Below are positions 7,417 to 9,905 of a stretch of DNA of 9,905 bases, in pieces. This DNA comes from an uncultured Alphaproteobacteria bacterium (GTDB taxonomy: Bacteria; Pseudomonadota; Alphaproteobacteria; UBA3830): assembly GCA_905233775.1 (NCBI GenBank), contig CAJOEB010000027.1, positions 1 through 9,905 of the forward strand, in the 5' to 3' direction. Below the pieces are notes generated by a model, which made no database searches, was not told where the DNA came from, and was given only the letters and a program-made list of their open reading frames with translations. Numbering within the stretch: the stretch's first letter is position 1; every line of letters starts with the position of its first letter. A program made the position numbers and the translations under genes.

Positions 7417-7926
7417 ATGATTAGATTTTTATTTGTGTTAACGTCGTTTGTATCAGTGTTAAGTTCTGAATCTATGGAGTCTTACATAGAAGGAAAGCAT
7501 GATTTTGTAAGAGGAGATTATCATACGTGTGTAGAAAAGATGTCAGATATAATTTTGCGTGCGCACGTTCCTGCAGTAGTAGATTATGCGAAGACGTTTT
7601 TACATGTATTTTTTTCAAGAATGAAAGAAGAGGATGATAAATTGATTCTTTCATCCCCTGTCGATAGTAAGGTAAAAGATGTGAAGGATGATGATCTTAC
7701 TGTTGAAAAAAAACAGTCATTATCTTTGGTTGCTACATCCAGAGGAAAATTATTATTAGAAAGTGATAATTGGAGTCAGGCAAAAGAATGGTTATCTACC
7801 GCTCGTGATCTTGATAGTACTAATATAGATGCTTCTTGCTATCTTCAAGATATAGAAGAAGTCGTCATACAACCTCAGACTACTGCACTGTACCCAGCAT
7901 TTGAAAGTATTGATTTGGGGGACTAA
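7417..7926 (+). CDS. Hypothetical exported protein with TPR-like helical repeats
   Basis: A 169-residue protein beginning with a signal peptide (MIRFLFVLTSFVSVLSSES). The mature part has two regions resembling tetratricopeptide repeats: GKHDFVRGDYHTCVEKM near the N-terminus and GKLLLESDNWSQAKEWL followed by ARDLDSTNIDA near the C-terminus, with an acidic low-complexity linker between (KVKDVKDDDLTVEKK). TPR folds bind other proteins, so a binding or chaperone-like role outside the cytoplasm is possible. The match is by pattern only and I recognise no named family. It starts 51 bases after the metalloprotease stop on the same strand, so the two are probably one transcript. Base composition is AT-rich like its neighbour and unlike the recombinase block facing it. 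Confidence 0.7.
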   Translation: MIRFLFVLTSFVSVLSSESMESYIEGKHDFVRGDYHTCVEKMSDIILRAHVPAVVDYAKTFLHVFFSRMKEEDDKLILSSPVDSKVKDVKDDDLTVEKKQSLSLVATSRGKLLLESDNWSQAKEWLSTARDLDSTNIDASCYLQDIEEVVIQPQTTALYPAFESIDLGD

Positions 7927-8130
7927 TTTTCCGTGTGCCTGGTGGGGGATGAGCCTTTGTTTTAGTAAGGTTCCTGTGGTATGTGGTGAGTGTTTTTGTT
8001 ATAAATTTGTAATTGTCATTTTATAAATTGATATGAATTGTGGTTTATGTATTTCCTCAAAGTTGTACGCAGTTGTATGCGTAAGATGGGGCGATGTTAC
8101 AGATTATAATATGTGTATGGAATAGTATTA
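7927..8130. other. Convergent intergenic gap
   Basis: These 204 bases separate plus-strand and minus-strand genes that run towards each other. The first 80 bases of the plus strand are strongly G+T-biased. A bidirectional terminator would be expected, but I find no GC-rich hairpin with a T-run on either strand. The only clear structure is the tandem repeat and dyad at 8061-8083. Confidence 0.5.
8061..8083. repeat. Tandem 10-base repeat overlapping a 6-bp dyad
   Basis: AGTTGTACGC is followed immediately by AGTTGTATGC, matching at 9 of 10 positions. The same bases form a perfect inverted repeat TACGCA (8066-8071) / TGCGTA (8078-8083) with a 6-base centre. It lies about 50 bases past the 3' end of the recombinase operon, where an attachment or crossover site could sit, but that is speculation. 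Confidence 0.45.
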
Positions 8131-8499
8131 TCATCTTGTAAACCACTCTTCTTGATCTTTCCACAAAACAGGCACATTTCCGGCAATAATATCTTGAATC
8201 GATACATATTTCGGCTGATAACCTTCCATGATCATGAGTTTTAGCTTCGGAGATAAGTTATTCAGCTGCAGAATACCGCTCAGATATCGAGGTGTGATGT
8301 TATTGAGCTTGCAGAACTCACGAAATGTCAGATCGGGATTTTGTTTCAGGCGTTTGTCCATGCTGTATGCTTTCGCAAGCAATTTTGATAACGGTGTTAC
8401 AACGTAAAAATCTTTCGGATGCATGAAGTATGTGTGGCTACCGGATTTCTTTTTGCAAATTTTGATTGGAATGACTACTTCTTGCTGCAATGATTTCAT
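8131..8499 (-). CDS. Small HTH protein of the serine recombinase operon
   Basis: A 122-residue protein from ATG 8499, which has AAGGAAG 7 bases upstream; a TTG at 8526 overlapping the recombinase end is a less likely start. The region LLAKAYSMDKRLKQNPDL, then TFREFCKLNNITPRYLSGIL, then QLNNLSPKLKLMIMEG reads as a helix-turn-helix of the ParB/KorB kind, with NNITPRYLSGIL as the probable recognition unit. The tail QPKYVSIQDIIAGNVPVLWKDQEEWF resembles the end of similar small proteins encoded after recombinases in alphaproteobacteria. It begins 13 bases after the recombinase stop and is surely co-transcribed. It may act as a DNA-binding directionality or regulatory factor for the recombinase; this role is inferred from position and HTH only. 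Confidence 0.75.
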   Translation of the reverse strand: MKSLQQEVVIPIKICKKKSGSHTYFMHPKDFYVVTPLSKLLAKAYSMDKRLKQNPDLTFREFCKLNNITPRYLSGILQLNNLSPKLKLMIMEGYQPKYVSIQDIIAGNVPVLWKDQEEWFTR

Positions 8500-8506
8500 G
8501 CGTTTT

Positions 8507-8513
8507 CTTCCTT
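8507..8513 (-). promoter_or_regulatory. Ribosome binding site of the small HTH gene (AAGGAAG)
   Basis: AAGGAAG on the minus strand lies 7 bases before ATG 8499 and touches the recombinase stop codon. It supports ATG 8499 over the overlapping TTG and suggests translational coupling. Confidence 0.7.
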
Positions 8514-9820
8514 TAAGATAGCTCAATTAGTAAGCGATTTAAGCCATCAAGATTCAGATTCATTTTCAGTCCGTTATTTTGTATCTGCACAAAATTAACG
8601 AGTTGCTTCACGATTTTTCGCTGCTCAGCCTGATACAAATATCCCCAAACATCATTGAGATTTTTCAGTGCGTCCAGAACCTCTTCGTGGCTTATTTCTT
8701 TGTTTTCTTCAGCCAACTTATCGACGTGAACTAAGATTTCAGGAGACTTCAATATACGAATAATTTCGTTCACGACTTGTTCTTCGACCGGTCCCGCAGG
8801 AACGGTTTTAAATGCGGAATTGCATGATTTGCATTTCTGATGTTTTTGACAAACATAATAGCGATATCTCATGCCGTTTTTCACGCAATAACTCGGAATC
8901 ATCGGCGTGTCACAGCTTTCACAACGAATTATTCCCTTTAAAAATGATGGCGACATCATATTCTCACGCTTTCGCGCGCCACCTCCGTGTTTGCTGAAAA
9001 TTTCCTGCACCTGCTCCCACTCGTTTTCAGGAATAATCGCTTCGTGCTGTCCCTGATAAACCTGCCCTTTGTGTGTTACGCAGCCTTTGTAATATGGATT
9101 TCGCAGAATATGCAGAACAGCGTTCGGCTGAAATTTCCCTCCGCCGGTAGTTTTTCCGTTACTGAGATGCCTTATTTTGGTTCTGTATCCGCTGTTGTTC
9201 AGTAAATCAGTCACCATGAAATACGACTCAGTTTCAGCGAATTTTTCATAGATAAATTGGATTATCGGCTTTTCTTCTTCGTTTATGATCAAGCTTCGAT
9301 CCTTGACATTGTAACCCAAAGGCGGATTTCCGCCCATCCACATGCCTTTTTTGAGCGATGCAGCGAATTTATCTCGGATGCGTTCACCTGAAAGCTCTCG
9401 TTCGAACTGCGCAAAACTCAGCAAAATGTTCAGCATTAATTTTCCTGATGATGTGGATGTGTTGAACGACTGAGTTACAGAAACAAAACTGACGTTATAC
9501 TTATCGAAAAGCTCTACAATCTTTGAAAAATCAAACAAAGAGCGGGACAAGCGATCGATTTTGTAAACAACGACCATGTCAATCAAACCTGCTTTTATGT
9601 CCTCGAAAAGTTCTTTCAGAGCTGGTCTGTTCATATTTCCGCCTGAAAATCCGCCATCATCGTAATGTTTCGAAACCAAACGCCAATTTTCATGAATCTG
9701 ACTGGCGATGTAATTTTCACCTGCCAAACGTTGGGCATCAAGGCTGTTGAACTCTTGCTCAAGACCGTCTTCACAGGATTTTCTCGTGTAAACAGCACAT
9801 CTGATTAATTTCTGTTCCAT
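8513..9820 (-). CDS. Large serine recombinase (resolvase/invertase family)
   Basis: A 435-residue site-specific recombinase that would cut and rejoin DNA through a serine-DNA link. The N-terminal resolvase domain shows YTRKS with catalytic S15, NSLDAQR (R31), DDGGFSGGNMNRP (residues 54-66), and VYKIDRLSRS with D89, R90 and R93. FAQFERELSGERIRDKF starts the linker helix. The recombinase domain follows (GGNPPLGY onward), then a zinc ribbon with C300, C303, C324, C330 and C333, and a C-terminal helical part. All catalytic residues are present and there is no frameshift, so it looks active. The start is the ATG at 9820, with GGAG 10 bases upstream and the upstream DUF2924 stop overlapping it (TAATG). 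Its less AT-rich composition suggests a separate origin from the hypothetical genes it faces. Targets are unknown. Confidence 0.96.
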   Translation of the reverse strand: MEQKLIRCAVYTRKSCEDGLEQEFNSLDAQRLAGENYIASQIHENWRLVSKHYDDGGFSGGNMNRPALKELFEDIKAGLIDMVVVYKIDRLSRSLFDFSKIVELFDKYNVSFVSVTQSFNTSTSSGKLMLNILLSFAQFERELSGERIRDKFAASLKKGMWMGGNPPLGYNVKDRSLIINEEEKPIIQFIYEKFAETESYFMVTDLLNNSGYRTKIRHLSNGKTTGGGKFQPNAVLHILRNPYYKGCVTHKGQVYQGQHEAIIPENEWEQVQEIFSKHGGGARKRENMMSPSFLKGIIRCESCDTPMIPSYCVKNGMRYRYYVCQKHQKCKSCNSAFKTVPAGPVEEQVVNEIIRILKSPEILVHVDKLAEENKEISHEEVLDALKNLNDVWGYLYQAEQRKIVKQLVNFVQIQNNGLKMNLNLDGLNRLLIELS

Positions 9821-9905
9821 TATTTACTTACTCCAAAGAATTTAAGACCGTTCCACTTAGTTCCCGCAATTTTTGTGGCAATTGCCGAAAGCGATTTATA
9901 AACAG
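9820..9905 (-). CDS. DUF2924 domain protein, C-terminal fragment cut by the window edge
   Basis: Only the last 27 residues are in the window: VYKSLSAIATKIAGTKWNGL, then KFFGVSK and a TAA stop. The pattern SLSAIA..I.GT.W.G..FFG is the conserved C-terminal signature of DUF2924 proteins, whose genes commonly sit directly before a large serine recombinase in alphaproteobacteria. The TAA shares one base with the recombinase ATG. Function is unknown; given the tight linkage it may help the recombinase bind or choose its site. The rest lies to the right of the window. Confidence 0.75.
   Translation of the reverse strand, partial: VYKSLSAIATKIAGTKWNGLKFFGVSK
9831..9834 (-). promoter_or_regulatory. 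Ribosome binding site of the recombinase (GGAG)
   Basis: GGAG on the minus strand lies 10 bases before ATG 9820 and inside the end of the DUF2924 gene. This indicates an operon without an internal promoter. Confidence 0.65.

Overview
The window is an AT-rich piece of a bacterial accessory region. It looks like a defence/mobile island made of three blocks. The best taxonomic guess is an alphaproteobacterium, possibly a host-associated low-GC one. That guess rests on the gene trio at the right end (DUF2924 protein, large serine recombinase, small HTH protein), which I associate with alphaproteobacteria, and on the low GC of the middle genes. No rRNA or other taxonomic marker is present, so it stays an inference.

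Block 1 (1-5248, + strand) is the distal half of a type I restriction-modification operon. It starts inside hsdS, with only the second target-recognition domain present. A DUF3800 gene follows, overlapping the hsdS end by 49 bases, then a full-length hsdR. A YgjP-like (M48/DUF45-type) metallopeptidase overlaps the hsdR stop by 4 bases (ATGA). hsdM and the first half of hsdS would lie to the left of the window.

Block 2 (5249-6078) is about 830 bases without a convincing gene. It is rich in short repeats: two copies of a 20-base repeat exactly 99 bases apart, a perfect 8-bp inverted repeat between them, and a series of TTCTCCA-type motifs spaced about every 19-20 bases, the last one inverted and within a 27-base dyad.

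Block 3 (6079-7926, + strand) holds two genes in tandem, both with N-terminal signal peptides. The first is a predicted secreted zinc metalloprotease with HEFLH followed by an EEL..TG motif, resembling the NleD/M91 effector protease family. The second is a small TPR-like exported protein of unknown function with its own strong ribosome binding site. They look like a secreted protease and a possible partner.

Block 4 (8131-9905, - strand) converges on block 3. Its order of transcription is the C-terminal end of a DUF2924 protein, a 435-aa large serine recombinase (start overlapping the previous stop as TAATG), and a 122-aa HTH protein. This block is visibly less AT-rich than block 3. It probably mobilises the neighbouring DNA or marks the edge of an integrated element. 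The 204-base convergent gap (7927-8130) holds a 10-base tandem repeat and a dyad, but no clear terminator.
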